Assembly: GCF_019186805.1 (NCBI RefSeq)
Contig: NZ_CP066783.1
Span: 3,919,501-3,983,500, forward strand
Direction of reading: 5' to 3'
Length of the DNA stretch: 64,000 bases
From: Comamonas fluminis
Lineage (GTDB): Bacteria > Pseudomonadota > Gammaproteobacteria > Burkholderiales > Burkholderiaceae_C
Both the position numbers and the translations under genes were made by a program. A model generated the notes under the pieces. That model saw only the letters and a program-made list of their open reading frames with translations. It did no database searches and was not told the origin of the DNA. This document shows, in pieces, positions 26,501 to 34,687 of this stretch. Position 1 is the stretch's first letter. Each line of letters begins with the position of its first letter.

Positions 26501-27420
26501 GAGTAAGCCTCCTGCACGGCCTGCAACGCGGGGCCTGCCTGCTCGCGGGGCTTGGCCTGCGCGCAGAAGAACATCAAATCCTGCAGCAGTCGCGAGGGTG
26601 GCAGGCTGTCACCACGGGCCATGGTGGCGTACTGCATGAGCACGCGCGAAGCCATGCGCTTGACGTAAAGGTCTGCGGTAATCAGCCCACGCGAGAGGCC
26701 GTCAAAAAACGCCGCAGCAATCTTCCAGAAGCTGCGGGCCGCCACGTCCTCGGGCTGACCGGCGGCAAAGCGCAGGCACAGCACGCACATCTGCGCCGCC
26801 GCTTCGCGGTCATCGCTCTTGACCATGCGCAGCACCACACCATCCAGCATGGCGCGGGCTTCCGGGCCATAGGCCAGAGGCTCAGGCATGGGCCCGGTCC
26901 AGCGCGGCTCGCGGGCTCGGCGCTCAGACGGCCACAGGTCTGCGGGGTGCACCTTGTCATTACCGGCCAGTGCCTGGGTGTCGCGGTACTGGGGGAACAA
27001 AGCCACCGCCGACACGCTCTTGCCCGCCAGCACGGCTTCCAGATATTCCATCAGCGCAAAGTGCGTGCGCTCAAGGGTCGTTGCGGCTTCCTGGGTGCAG
27101 TATTCAGGGCGCTGCACAAAACGGTTAACGGCAGCTTCCATGCCTCGCAGCACCTGCGCCGGGCCGCTGATGCCCACCATTTCCAGCGCACCACAGGCCT
27201 GATGCAGCTGCTGGCGTGCAATGCGCAGCGCCGATGTATCCAGCGTTTCCAGATCCGCCTGGCGGGCTGCATCCGCATCCCGGACAAAACGGCCTACGGC
27301 CTTGGTCGCTGCCTCCAGCGACTTGCGCACTTCATCGAGCACCCAGGCCAGAGGGCCCAGATCTTGCTCGTTGGGCCCAGTTGCTGCTGCGCGTGTTGGC
27401 GAGTTGTCAACCTCTGACAT
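20521..27420 (-). CDS. chpA: ChpA/PilL hybrid CheA-type kinase of the Pil-Chp system
   Basis: 2299 residues. The N-terminal 600 residues resemble degenerate histidine-phosphotransfer and FimL-like regions. Three Hpt domains with the phosphoacceptor His follow: RRAFHTLKGSSRMVG (about 883), LAHSLAGSSGTVGF (about 1236) and LRALHTLKGSARLAG (about 1541). Long acidic Pro/Ala-rich linkers separate them. The dimerisation and HATPase region (about 1660-1980) has VAHGIELPEERQAAG and VEDDGAGLHLERIR. A CheW-like domain (about 1990-2130) and a C-terminal receiver (LVVDDSITVRRVTQRLLQ, LVLSDIEMPRMDG) end the protein. It phosphorylates PilG/PilH to control type IV pilus retraction and twitching. AAGGA precedes the ATG at 27420. 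Confidence 0.93.
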   Translation of the reverse strand: MSEVDNSPTRAAATGPNEQDLGPLAWVLDEVRKSLEAATKAVGRFVRDADAARQADLETLDTSALRIARQQLHQACGALEMVGISGPAQVLRGMEAAVNRFVQRPEYCTQEAATTLERTHFALMEYLEAVLAGKSVSAVALFPQYRDTQALAGNDKVHPADLWPSERRAREPRWTGPMPEPLAYGPEARAMLDGVVLRMVKSDDREAAAQMCVLCLRFAAGQPEDVAARSFWKIAAAFFDGLSRGLITADLYVKRMASRVLMQYATMARGDSLPPSRLLQDLMFFCAQAKPREQAGPALQAVQEAYSMHAMPLVDYQVTRFGRYDPSVLVQARKRIAAAAETWSAVAGGEKGKIRPMTEQFAQVAESLVKLQPASHGLARALIRVAETVDRIGEPPPAELAMEVATAVLYLQASFMTGGHDENAQAEQSAVLVQRLDAALHGAPSQPLESWMEELYRQASDQQTMGSVVGELRVTLGESEKHLDQYFRNPADSTVLAPVPGQMSQMRGVLMVLGFDQAATAMQRMRDTVERLMLGEVQEESRPAVFEKLGSSLGAMGFLIDMLSYQRNMARKLFVYDEEKDELRIVMGQSRSRGAALAAPAELTTEAPATVQPAPAAPAAVPATAAAVVHAPTPTPAPPPVQVPVQEVARLAPEDAGAIHNIAPVEDVPGTSLPLQPEALHQPEIDSAAAAAHQLTPFADSAAEESNPWAETEPAGLMDFDALASASSSSSSNPDALADAMAQVFAGMQSSKSAADESLGLDEFTLDFSAPAVAPEPAAQAAAEPLPELTPAAQEHAPAQAFVQALAQEAVQEPAPVPAQEPPAPVAQPVELSADDLDGDDELLGIFLEEAREVVGNGLEALKALADEPANLSEQTTLRRAFHTLKGSSRMVGLDEFGEAGWSMEQMLNAWLAEQKAMPEAMQQLAQDALKAFGAWAQDLEQHQAQNWSATPFRAAADAMRLNGERAEVALVPRRGVREEVAEVAEQEPLAPDFAPQAVAEVPAAVEAELPQMDALPDLADLEWTPEIPALEIPEFVPTDPVLAPVHEPVIEPAAQPEQAAELVLDELDGLSLEEVPAFDVQAPAAEAVPAVPAVADDAQELDFAAFEAAMRESEQASIASHTPAAVESEIELPALQLQDVNPQEELHGEVLHEEALHEEVLPEPLIAELPEAEPAQPEELDDGYKNIDGLRISTPLYSVYLNEADEWSARLDATLQQWVKEPEQEIPDDAIALAHSLAGSSGTVGFKALSELARLLEHALLHLQPQRYASEVQIRQSLDASDEIRRLLHQFAAGFLKTPLPSVEDALREMLNTEVQVDDQAEPAGEELLIAPDTEWPADVLPLVSDPKDQPLDFAAEVDQVEKDVEPEVEPEVVAQAASPSLQPELAAEPASPEVPALPELAAELEPVQAAPEVPSVEEIHQPAEAEMEEIHALFEAPVDQVLDTAEPVALQAPYSLVPGGSTVDQEAELQRRIDEAIALAVHADDDEDDIDVLDQVDPDLFPIFEEEAVDLLPKLGAALRRWHGRPSQDDARNEALRALHTLKGSARLAGAMRMGEMAHRLESAVERVDHEKPTADAIEPLLSSFDALQASFDVLRMAGEQVQEPALDQLDDSLAMAPLHLSAAEAAPAQEVQTAPETPAAAPEAIQMPAPVVPRAASQQTVRVRAQLLDRLISQTGEVLIARSRVDSRLNQARSALNDLTGNLERLRSQLRDIEVQAESQMQSRLALSKDTAAGFDPLEFDRFTRVQELTRMMAESVNDVATVQRNLQRDLAAAEDDLVAQGRQARDLQRDLLRTRMVEFDSFAERLYAVVRQTSKEMGKQVRLNILGGTIEMDRGMLERMMPAFEHLLRNCVAHGIELPEERQAAGKPAVGTIEIILSQERNDVALSVEDDGAGLHLERIRAKAISLRLWTPEQFMTMEDAGRLIFEPGFSTATEVTGVAGRGIGMDVVRSEVTALGGRIETHSEEGRGSAFRLVLPLTTAVTQVVMLRMGSISMGVPANLVEIVRRVSVETLEESYRQHEFHDGSEVMPFFWAGALWQASLRSDENVGRTRPVVIVRSASQRVALHVDEVLGNQEVVIKNLGPQLSRLPGLTGMSVLPSGAVVQIYNPVALANVHGDSVRAMLAKAEQAAAEGATEAQTAGLLDGAQTTVPLVLVVDDSITVRRVTQRLLQREGYRVTLAADGLQALERLQDERPTLVLSDIEMPRMDGFDLLRNIRADHKLEGLPVVMITSRIAQKHREMARELGANHYLGKPYSDEELLGLIQHYALQRSGPAPERNPLSGPAPEEAGAADE

Positions 27421-27486
27421 GCTCAATTTCCTTGACCCCTAGAGAGTCCGTATCAGTTGTCCATGCTGCATGTGCCTCTTATCAGA

Positions 27487-27559
27487 GACGCCAAGCAAGA
27501 GCCGCCTCGCGGCAATGGCGTCGTCCCCCTTGGGGGAAGCCGCGCAGCGGCACAGGGGG
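27487..27559 (-). repeat. Family A structured intergenic repeat, copy 4
   Basis: Outer stem GACGCC/GGCGTC, inner GCCGC-CTC-GCGGC, CCCCCTTGGGGG hairpin and GCCGC-GCA-GCGGC. In the sense of pilJ it starts ten bases after the stop codon and separates pilJ from chpA within the operon. This argues against complete termination there unless chpA has its own promoter. Confidence 0.9.
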
Positions 27560-27568
27560 TGATCTTGT

Positions 27569-29812
27569 TTACGCAATCTTGAAACGCGAGACGGACTGGC
27601 GCAGTTCTTCGGCCATGTGCGAGAGCTCTCGCACCTGCTGGGCTGTGGAACGTGTGCCCTCCCCCGTCTGTTCGGTCACCGCAAAAATGTGCTGAATGTT
27701 CTCTGCCACGCCGTTGGCCATATTGGCTTCGCGCGAGGTAGAGCTGGAAATCTGCTCAATCAGCTCGGCCAGTCTGCGCGACACGCTATCAATTTCGGAC
27801 AGTGCGGTACCCGCAGAGTCAGACAGTCGTGCACCTTCCACCACACCCTGGGTGGAGCGCTCCATAGCGGCCACCGCATCCTGGGTGTCGGTCTGAATGG
27901 CCTTCACCAGCGCCGCAATCTGGCGCGTGGCGTCTGCCGAGCGTTCAGCCAGTCGCTGCACTTCTTCCGCCACCACCGAGAAACCACGACCGGCTTCACC
28001 CGCCGATGCAGCCTGAATGGCCGCATTCAGCGCCAGCACGTTGGTCTGTTCGGTAATGTCGGAAATCAGCTCGGTAATTTCGCCAATCTCCTGCGAGGAT
28101 TCACCCAGACGCTTGATTCGCTTGGAAGTGTCCTGAATCTGGTCACGAATCGAGTTCATACCGCCGATGGCGTTTTGTACAGCCTTCAGACCAGAGTCTG
28201 CAGCCTGCAGCGACTGACGGGCCACCAGAGCCGATTCCTGCGCCTGTGCCGAGACGTTGTTGATACGTCCCGCCATGTCCAGAATCGACTTGCCGGTTTC
28301 ACGAATCTCATGCAGCTGCTCGTTCGATGCAGCCAGCAGCTCGGTCGATGTCGAGTCCACCTGCTCGGTGGTCTGCGCCACACGGGTGACCGTGTTCTGC
28401 ACCGAGCCCACCAGCGCGCGCAGCTCTTCCACCGTGTAGTTCACCGAGTCGGCAATCGCGCCGGTAATGTCTTCGGTCACAGTGGCTTCCTGAGTCAAGT
28501 CACCCTCAGCCACCGACTGCAGCTCGTTCATCAAACGCAAAATAGCGGCCTGGTTGGCATCGTTGATGCGCTTGGCTTCCTGCTCCTGCAGACGCGCATC
28601 CATCTGGTGGCGTTCGGCGTCCTGCTGACGGGCACGGCTGTCCATCAGCTGCACGCGGGAGATGCCCACGCCGCAAAGCAGCGCCACCAGCACAGCCAGC
28701 GCCAGAGCACTCAGCTGAACAATATTGGTGCCGCCCAGGCTTTGCAGAGAGGTTTGCAGTTGCTCCAGCTGCACGCGCAGTGGTTCGCTATCGTTATTGA
28801 TAGTGGTCTGCGCTTCGCGTGCCGACACCAGACCTTGCAGATTGCCCAGAATCGCGCTGGCCTGATTGCGGGTGTCGTCGTATTGCTTGATCAGCGTCTG
28901 CAGCTGTTCGCGCACCTGAGAGTCTCGCGCTGCAGCCAGACGCAGTTCAGCGCTGCCGTTGAGCAGGCCTTCGGAGATTTCCTTGAAGGAGTTCAAGTCC
29001 TTGCCCAGCAGGAACACGGCCTCGGGGCTCACGCCTTCCAGCGTCTGGAATTCGTTGGCTGACTTACCAATACGCTGGGTCAGCATCACCAGCTGACCGG
29101 CCGCTGCGATCTCTGCAGGATTGGCACCCTGCTGCAGCTTGAGCGAGGAAATGGTTTCCGCAGTCTCCAGCAGGTCCGCTGACTGGCGGTTGATGGAGCG
29201 CAGCGCCTCACCCACCTGGGTCAGCGTCTTTTGCTGGCTCAGAATCAGCGCAGCACTCTTTTCAGCGCGATCCATCAGCGTGCTGATGCCGCTGGCTTCG
29301 CCCTGCAGACCATCGCTGACGGCCTTCACACCCAGTTCCGAGTCGCCCGTCACCAGAGCGCGCACATTGCGCGCCAGCACGCCTGAGCTGTCCTTGACGT
29401 CACTGAACGCGGGGGCTGCGCCCGTCATGGCCAGAGAAACCGATTTGGCCAGTCGCTGCGACTGCATCAGCGCCTGACCGGTAGCGGCCAGCTGCTGGTT
29501 GGAGTTGCTGGCATCGCGCAGCATCCAGACCGCCAGCACCACCAGCACCACCACCGAGCCGCCCAGCACCGTGAACAGGGTACGCTGGTGCTTGGCCACC
29601 GTGGCCTTGCCCAGAATGGGCAGGCGAACCAGATCTTCCACGCGTCCGTCCTCATCCATGGAGATGATGGAGGGAGCGCCCTGCACGCTGTTGAGTGCGC
29701 CGTCGTACATATCCTGTACCACCGTGTCACTCATCATGCTGCCGTGGGCACCTGCGGCTTCAACCACCGGCTTGCGTTTGAACCAATGACTTACTTTGTT
29801 TGCAAAAGACAT
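27569..29812 (-). CDS. pilJ: PilJ, type IV pilus methyl-accepting chemotaxis protein
   Basis: About 747 residues. Two membrane segments ([20 protein letters not shown] and [20 protein letters not shown]) enclose a periplasmic region with two PilJ-type helical modules. A HAMP-like stretch and a signalling coiled coil follow, with the conserved tip [20 protein letters not shown]. It senses surface or pilin signals and activates ChpA through PilI. The chosen start is ATG at 29812 ([17 protein letters not shown]); an in-frame codon nine residues upstream is less likely. It follows pilI by 19 bases. Confidence 0.93.
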   Translation of the reverse strand: MSFANKVSHWFKRKPVVEAAGAHGSMMSDTVVQDMYDGALNSVQGAPSIISMDEDGRVEDLVRLPILGKATVAKHQRTLFTVLGGSVVVLVVLAVWMLRDASNSNQQLAATGQALMQSQRLAKSVSLAMTGAAPAFSDVKDSSGVLARNVRALVTGDSELGVKAVSDGLQGEASGISTLMDRAEKSAALILSQQKTLTQVGEALRSINRQSADLLETAETISSLKLQQGANPAEIAAAGQLVMLTQRIGKSANEFQTLEGVSPEAVFLLGKDLNSFKEISEGLLNGSAELRLAAARDSQVREQLQTLIKQYDDTRNQASAILGNLQGLVSAREAQTTINNDSEPLRVQLEQLQTSLQSLGGTNIVQLSALALAVLVALLCGVGISRVQLMDSRARQQDAERHQMDARLQEQEAKRINDANQAAILRLMNELQSVAEGDLTQEATVTEDITGAIADSVNYTVEELRALVGSVQNTVTRVAQTTEQVDSTSTELLAASNEQLHEIRETGKSILDMAGRINNVSAQAQESALVARQSLQAADSGLKAVQNAIGGMNSIRDQIQDTSKRIKRLGESSQEIGEITELISDITEQTNVLALNAAIQAASAGEAGRGFSVVAEEVQRLAERSADATRQIAALVKAIQTDTQDAVAAMERSTQGVVEGARLSDSAGTALSEIDSVSRRLAELIEQISSSTSREANMANGVAENIQHIFAVTEQTGEGTRSTAQQVRELSHMAEELRQSVSRFKIA

Positions 29813-29831
29813 AGCGCTGTATCCAGAAACC

Positions 29832-30359
29832 TCAAGCACGAATGCTCAAAAACTTGGCGGTTTGCGACAGGCGCTGCAACTGCAGCTCCTGCCAGCGGCG
29901 GCCTGTGCCATCCACATGGACAGCGCCGTAAAAACTCGGGGATCTTTCAGGGGGGGGCTCGGTCTGGGTGAAGGCATCGGCTGCGCGCAAGCCCAGCAAT
30001 TTGTCCACCAGCAGCGCTGCATTGACTTCCAGCGCAGGATTGAAGGCCAGCAAGCTGCATTCCAGCAGCTCCTGCTCATTGCGAGCCTGGCCGTGACCGA
30101 GCATCTGAGCGATGTCGATCACCCCCATCAGTGCGCCGCGCAGATTGGCGATACCGAGGAACCAGGGCTGTGTGTAGGGCACCGGCTGCAGGCCGGTCCA
30201 GGGGAAGATCTCGCCGGACTGGGTCAGCGGCAGCAGATAGTCCCGGCCACCCGCCTGCACGGCCAGCCATGCGGCGACGTTGACGCCTTCGCTACGTGCG
30301 GCCTGCAGTCGGCCTGCCAGACGGGATTGGAGATCTCTAAGGGCTTCGCGGTTCGCCAT
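29832..30359 (-). CDS. pilI: PilI, CheW-like adaptor
   Basis: 175 residues of the CheW fold: [40 protein letters not shown] and [12 protein letters not shown] loops. It couples PilJ to ChpA. It sits between pilH and pilJ in the conserved order pilG-pilH-pilI-pilJ-chpA. The start ATG at 30359 is 15 bases after the pilH stop. Confidence 0.92.
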   Translation of the reverse strand: MANREALRDLQSRLAGRLQAARSEGVNVAAWLAVQAGGRDYLLPLTQSGEIFPWTGLQPVPYTQPWFLGIANLRGALMGVIDIAQMLGHGQARNEQELLECSLLAFNPALEVNAALLVDKLLGLRAADAFTQTEPPPERSPSFYGAVHVDGTGRRWQELQLQRLSQTAKFLSIRA

Positions 30360-30374
30360 GTAGAGCGCCGCCTG

Positions 30375-30740
30375 TTAAAGAGCAGCGATCTTGGCGTGCA
30401 GTTCAGCTGCATCCACCGGCTTGGTGATATAGCCCCGGGCGCCCTGGCGCATGCCCCAGACGCGATCGGTTTCCTGATTCTTGCTGGTGCACATGATGAT
30501 GGGCACATCGGCATACAGCGGATCGCGGGAGATGGCACGGGTCAGCTGAAAGCCGTTCTGGCCGGGCATGACCACATCCATCAGGATCAGATCTGGCTTG
30601 TCTTCGGCCAGGCGCAGCATGGCTTCTTCACCATTCGCGGCCGTGCGCACCTGCAGGCCCTGCCGTTGCAGCATGTCGCTCAGAGCCATCAGCTCTGTCT
30701 TGGAATCATCTACGACCAATACTTTTTGAATTGTCATCAT
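30375..30740 (-). CDS. pilH: PilH, CheY-like response regulator
   Basis: About 121 residues, a single receiver domain: KVLVVDDSKTELMALSDML, phospho-Asp in LILMDVVMPGQNGFQL, and the conserved Lys in YITKPVD. In Pseudomonas PilH promotes pilus retraction or acts as a phosphate sink. The start overlaps the pilG stop (ATGATGA region, two adjacent ATGs). A longer upstream open frame in this phase is a shadow of pilG. Confidence 0.93.
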   Translation of the reverse strand: MMTIQKVLVVDDSKTELMALSDMLQRQGLQVRTAANGEEAMLRLAEDKPDLILMDVVMPGQNGFQLTRAISRDPLYADVPIIMCTSKNQETDRVWGMRQGARGYITKPVDAAELHAKIAAL

Positions 30741-31141
30741 GCAGCTCCCACACCTGCGGACTGCTTGCCGAACTGTTCCACGGCCTGCAGCAGTTGATCT
30801 TTTGTAAACGGTTTGGTCAGATAGTCTTGGCAGCCCACCATGCGGCCGCGTGCCTTGTCGAATACGCCATCCTTGGATGACAGCATCACGACAGGTGTAT
30901 TGGAAAAGCGGGCATTGCGCTTGATGATGGCGCAGGTCTGATAGCCGTCGAGCTTGGGCATCAGAATGTCGCAAAAGATCAGCTGGGGCTGGTAATCGTT
31001 GACCTTGGAGAGCGCATCAAAGCCATCGTCGGCCAGCAGCACTTCATAGCCGCCTTGCTTGAGGAAAATTTCCGCGCTGCGACGAATGGTGTTGCTGTCA
31101 TCCACCACCAAAACCCGCAGGGGCACGCTGGATGCTGTCAC
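30737..31141 (-). CDS. pilG: PilG, CheY-like response regulator
   Basis: 134 residues, receiver only: LRVLVVDDSNTIRRSAEIFL, phospho-Asp in LIFCDILMPKLDGYQTC, and YLTKPFTKDQLLQAVEQF. It is the positive output of the Pil-Chp pathway, acting on pilus extension in relatives. GAGAGGAATG lies just upstream of the start. It follows the rubredoxin gene by 54 bases. Confidence 0.94.
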   Translation of the reverse strand: MTASSVPLRVLVVDDSNTIRRSAEIFLKQGGYEVLLADDGFDALSKVNDYQPQLIFCDILMPKLDGYQTCAIIKRNARFSNTPVVMLSSKDGVFDKARGRMVGCQDYLTKPFTKDQLLQAVEQFGKQSAGVGAA

Positions 31142-31195
31142 GGTGACATTCCTCTCAAAAAATCTTTTTTTCGTTGATCCAAGTGGCTTGCGCCC

Positions 31196-31369
31196 TCAGA
31201 TTTCCACCATCTCGAAATCGTCTTTGCGCGCACCGCATTCCGGACAGGTCCAGTTCATCGGCACGTCTTCCCAACGAGTATTCGGAGCAATACCGTGTTC
31301 AGGGCTACCCTGGGCCTCATCGTAGAGCCAGCCACAGGTCAAACACATCCAAGTTTTAGGGTCAGTCAC
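31196..31369 (-). CDS. Rubredoxin
   Basis: 57 residues with the two iron-binding knuckles MCLTCGWLYDEAQGSPEHGI and WTCPECGARKDDFEMVEI, giving four Cys for one Fe. It is a small electron carrier. It is short and easily missed. The start is probably GTG (31367-31369); no ATG fits. It is divergent from thiD with about 95 bases between and precedes pilG, an arrangement frequent in betaproteobacteria. Confidence 0.95.
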   Translation of the reverse strand: MTDPKTWMCLTCGWLYDEAQGSPEHGIAPNTRWEDVPMNWTCPECGARKDDFEMVEI

Positions 31370-31463
31370 AGCTTAAAGGGGCTTCACATAGAATGCAATG
31401 ATTGTATCTAGTCATAACCCCGGCTCTCACCCTTGCATTTCCGGGTGCAAACTGGGGTTCGCC

Positions 31464-32441
31464 ATGGCAACCAACCCCATCTCCTCTCCTTCCCCCCGTT
31501 CCAGCCGCGAAGAGCAGGCTACAGAAACAGCGCCGATCTGCGTGCTGGTCTTCAACAGCAGCGACCCCAGCGGCGCCAGCGGTCTGTCTGCCGACATCTC
31601 GACGATCTCCTCCGTGGGCGGCCATGCCCTGCCTGTAACGTGCGGCGCCTATGCCCGAGACACGGCGCGCATTTACGAGCACTTTGCTCTGGATGATGAA
31701 GCCGTCACCGAGCAGGCCCGTGCCGTGCTGGAAGACATTCCCGTGACGGCGATCAAGGTCGGCTTTGTGGGTGGCCCCGCCAACCTCAGCGCCATTGCCG
31801 AGATTTCTTCCGACTACCCGGACATTCCCGTCATCAGCTATATGCCGGACCTGTCCTGGTGGGAAGACGACAAGCAGGATCAGTACCTGGACGCCTTCAA
31901 GGAACTTGTCCTGCCTCAAACCTCAGTGTTGGTTGGAAACCACAATACCCTCTGGCGCTGGTTGCTGCCCGACTGGGAGCACAGCCGCAGCCCAACCGCC
32001 CGCGACATTGCCATGGCGGCCGAAGCGCTGGAAGTGCCCTATGTACTGGTTACGGGTATTCCCTTGCCTGACCAGTTTGTCGATAACGTGCTGACCACAG
32101 CCCAGACCGTTCTGGGCAACAGCAAGTACGAAATGTTCGACGCCTCCTTTACCGGCGCGGGCGATACGCTGTCTGCCGCGCTGACAGCTCTGCTGGCCAC
32201 CGGAAACGACCTGGGCGTGGCCACGCTGGAAGCGCTGGAATACCTGGACCACAGCCTGGATGCAGGCTTTAGACCCGGCATGGGCCACTACGTGCCCGAC
32301 CGTCTGTTCTGGGCCCAGCCCGAAGACGATGATGCCGACGACGACGGTGAGGCTGATGAAGCCGAAGCCTCTTCTGACAATGAACCTGAGACAAAGCCCA
32401 TTGAAGGCTTTGTGATGCCCTCTCATGACACAAAACACTGA
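31464..32441 (+). CDS. thiD: Hydroxymethylpyrimidine/phosphomethylpyrimidine kinase (ThiD-like)
   Basis: 325 residues of the ribokinase fold. [18 protein letters not shown] near the start and [20 protein letters not shown] near the end match the ThiD ATP/anion-hole motifs. It would phosphorylate HMP and HMP-P for thiamine synthesis. The first motif deviates from the canonical SGGAGIQAD, so substrate range could differ. The start at 31464 (MATNPISS) follows TGGGG; a longer frame begins at 31398. The C-terminus carries an acidic tail ([18 protein letters not shown]) and overlaps hemL by 17 bases. Confidence 0.82.
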   Translation: MATNPISSPSPRSSREEQATETAPICVLVFNSSDPSGASGLSADISTISSVGGHALPVTCGAYARDTARIYEHFALDDEAVTEQARAVLEDIPVTAIKVGFVGGPANLSAIAEISSDYPDIPVISYMPDLSWWEDDKQDQYLDAFKELVLPQTSVLVGNHNTLWRWLLPDWEHSRSPTARDIAMAAEALEVPYVLVTGIPLPDQFVDNVLTTAQTVLGNSKYEMFDASFTGAGDTLSAALTALLATGNDLGVATLEALEYLDHSLDAGFRPGMGHYVPDRLFWAQPEDDDADDDGEADEAEASSDNEPETKPIEGFVMPSHDTKH

Positions 32442-33729
32442 CCTGAATATTGCATTGTTCGAACGCGCCAAGGACGTGATCCCTGGCGGCGTCAACTCCC
32501 CCGTACGTGCCTTTGCCGCTGTAGGCGGTACCCCCCGTTTTGTGAAACGCGCCCAAGGCCCCTACTTCTGGGACCAGAACGACCAGCAGTTCACCGACTA
32601 CATCGGCAGCTGGGGCCCCATGATCCTGGGCCACGGCCACCCCGAAGTGGTGGAGGCCGTGCAGGCCGCCGTGCTGGAAGGCTTCAGCTACGGCGCCCCT
32701 ACCGAGCGCGAAGTGGTGCTGGCCGAAAAAATCCGTGAGCTGATGCCCAGCATGGACATGGTGCGCATGGTCAGCTCTGGCACCGAAGCGGGCATGAGCG
32801 CGCTGCGCCTGGCGCGCGGCTACACCGGCCGCAACAAGATCATCAAGTTCAACGGCTGCTACCACGGCCACGCGGATGCGCTGCTGGTCAAGGCAGGCTC
32901 AGGTCTGGCCACCTTTGGCGCTTCGTCGTCGGCCGGCGTGCCTGCCGATGTGGCCAAGGACACCATCGTGCTGGAGTACAACGATGTCGCCCAGCTGGAA
33001 GAAGCCTTTGCCAAGATGGGCAGCGAAATCGCCTGCGTCATCATGGAGCCCATCGCCGGCAATATGAACTTTGTGCGCGCCAGCGTCGATTTCACCCGCC
33101 GCATCCGCGAGCTGACGAAGGAACACGGCGCGCTGATGGTGTACGACGAGGTGATGACCGGTTTCCGCGTGGCCCTGGGCGGCGCGCAAAGCGTGTACGC
33201 CAAGGAAATCGAAGGCTTTGCGCCTGACATCACGGTGATGGGCAAGGTGATCGGTGGCGGCATGCCTATGGCCGCCTTTGGCGCCCGCCGCGAGATCATG
33301 GAAAAGCTCTCGCCCCTGGGCCCGGTCTACCAAGCCGGCACGCTGTCTGGCAACCCCATTGCCACGGCCTGCGGCCTGAAAACGCTGGAACTCATCAGCC
33401 GCCCCGGCTTCCACGCCGATCTGCACCTGAAGACCGGCCATCTGATGCAAGGTCTGAAGTCCGAAGCCAAGGCTGCCGGCATTCCGTTCAGCGTAGACTG
33501 GCAAGGCGGTCTGTTTGGCTTCTACTTCCTGCCTGAACTGCCCAGCACCTACGCCGAGGTGATGAAGACCGACGGCAAGGTCTTCAACAAGTTCTACCAC
33601 GGCATGCTGGACCGCGGCCACTACTTTGCGCCAGCACTGTACGAAGCCGGTTTTGTGAGCGCTGCCCACACGGATGAAGACATCGACCGCACGATCGAAG
33701 CCGCCAAGCAAGTGTTTAAAACACTTTGA
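32425..33729 (+). CDS. hemL: Glutamate-1-semialdehyde 2,1-aminomutase
   Basis: 434 residues, full length. Family motifs: [66 protein letters not shown], and the PLP-binding Lys in [16 protein letters not shown]. It makes 5-aminolevulinate for haem. The ATG lies inside the end of thiD, so the two are coupled. A family A repeat and a terminator follow. Confidence 0.96.
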   Translation: MTQNTDLNIALFERAKDVIPGGVNSPVRAFAAVGGTPRFVKRAQGPYFWDQNDQQFTDYIGSWGPMILGHGHPEVVEAVQAAVLEGFSYGAPTEREVVLAEKIRELMPSMDMVRMVSSGTEAGMSALRLARGYTGRNKIIKFNGCYHGHADALLVKAGSGLATFGASSSAGVPADVAKDTIVLEYNDVAQLEEAFAKMGSEIACVIMEPIAGNMNFVRASVDFTRRIRELTKEHGALMVYDEVMTGFRVALGGAQSVYAKEIEGFAPDITVMGKVIGGGMPMAAFGARREIMEKLSPLGPVYQAGTLSGNPIATACGLKTLELISRPGFHADLHLKTGHLMQGLKSEAKAAGIPFSVDWQGGLFGFYFLPELPSTYAEVMKTDGKVFNKFYHGMLDRGHYFAPALYEAGFVSAAHTDEDIDRTIEAAKQVFKTL

Positions 33730-33735
33730 AGGTCT

Positions 33736-33823
33736 CCCCCTGAGCCGCTTTGCGGCCTCCCCCTCTCTCGCTACGCGGGAGGGGGACGACATCCTCGCTG
33801 CGGGGCGGCTCTTGCTTGATGTC
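33736..33823 (+). repeat. Family A structured intergenic repeat, copy 7 (plus orientation)
   Basis: Starts CCCCCTGAGCCGCTTTGCGG six bases after the hemL stop, contains a CCCCC/GGGGG hairpin, and ends with the outer stem GACATC/GATGTC. It is the only copy on the plus strand and follows the only plus-strand gene that carries one, so orientation tracks the gene. Confidence 0.9.
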
Positions 33824-33884
33824 CTTGACTTGGAGTGCGCCAGTTTCCAAGCTCAGCTAATTGACTCTCAATTGGCTGATGAAT

Positions 33885-33915
33885 ACGCCCCGCTCTGCCC
33901 CGGGGTGTTTTTATT
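33885..33915 (+). terminator. Rho-independent terminator of hemL
   Basis: Arms ACGCCCCG (33885-33892) and CGGGGTGT (33901-33908) with one G-T pair, followed by TTTTATTT. It overlaps the stop region of the convergent tag gene. Confidence 0.8.
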
Positions 33916-34549
33916 TGGGCAACTTGAAAGCCTTGCGCGCTTTGTCTACCGCGACACGCGTCACGCAGCCCGGCGCGTGATCGTTGACCATGCCCATGGC
34001 CTGCATCAGCGCGTACATGGTGGTGGGGCCGACAAACTTCCAGCCGCGCTTTTTGAGTTCTTTGGATAAGGCCAGTGATTCGGCGGTCTGCGCCTGAATG
34101 TCTGTGCCTGTGGAAGCGTTCTTCGGTGCATAGCGCCAGAAAAATGCCGCCAGCGAGCCTTCAGCTTCTACCATTTCGATAGCGCGCTGCGCATTGTTGA
34201 TCACGGCTTCAATCTTGCCGCGGTGGCGAACAATGCCCGCATCCTGCAGCAGGCGCGCCACATCAGCCTCATCAAACTGGGCGACCTTGTGGAAATCAAA
34301 GCCCGCAAAACCGGCGCGAAAGTTCTCGCGCTTGTTGAGGATGGTCAGCCAGCTCAGGCCGGACTGAAAGCCTTCCAGACACAGCTTTTCAAACAGGCGC
34401 TGGTCTTGCCCCACCGGAAAGCCCCATTCCTTGTCGTGATAGCTCACGTACAGCGGCGTGGCCAGACACCAGCGGCAGCGGTGCTGGCCGTCTTCGGCGG
34501 GCTGGGTGGGCGACGGGGGTGCGGAAGATGCAGTGGTTTCAGCGCTCAT
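33911..34549 (-). CDS. tag: DNA-3-methyladenine glycosylase I
   Basis: 212 residues. Zinc-binding residues are in CRWCLATPLYVSYHDKEWG and NDHAPGCVTR. ALMQAMGMVNDHAPG and FEKLCLEGFQSGLSWLTIL are family hallmarks. It excises 3-methyladenine in base-excision repair. I chose the ATG at 34549 after CAGGGT; six further codons are open upstream. The first 25 residues are a Ser/Pro/Thr-rich extension. Confidence 0.94.
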   Translation of the reverse strand: MSAETTASSAPPSPTQPAEDGQHRCRWCLATPLYVSYHDKEWGFPVGQDQRLFEKLCLEGFQSGLSWLTILNKRENFRAGFAGFDFHKVAQFDEADVARLLQDAGIVRHRGKIEAVINNAQRAIEMVEAEGSLAAFFWRYAPKNASTGTDIQAQTAESLALSKELKKRGWKFVGPTTMYALMQAMGMVNDHAPGCVTRVAVDKARKAFKLPK

Positions 34550-34565
34550 ACCCTGCACTCTAACC

Positions 34566-34603
34566 AATGAAAAAGCCCTGCAGTGATCTCACCACAGGGC
34601 TTT
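34566..34603 (-). terminator. Terminator of the amino-acid permease gene
   Basis: Arms AAAGCCCTG (34572-34580) and CAGGGCTTT (34595-34603) with extra inner GTG/CAC pairing. The minus strand continues with TTTTTCATTG. The 11-mer AGCTATCAAAA lies next to it (34606-34616, minus strand). Confidence 0.85.
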
Positions 34604-34687
34604 CATTTTGATAGCTGCCTGTGCCTTATCTCAAAGGGTTTCAGCAATAAATCCAATTGAAACCATTCAATAACAGGCGGCAGTTGC

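Noticed and set aside
30740..30974. N-terminal extension of the pilH frame over pilG
   Set aside because: The extra 78 codons are a shadow of pilG; the receiver domain begins at the ATG overlapping the pilG stop.
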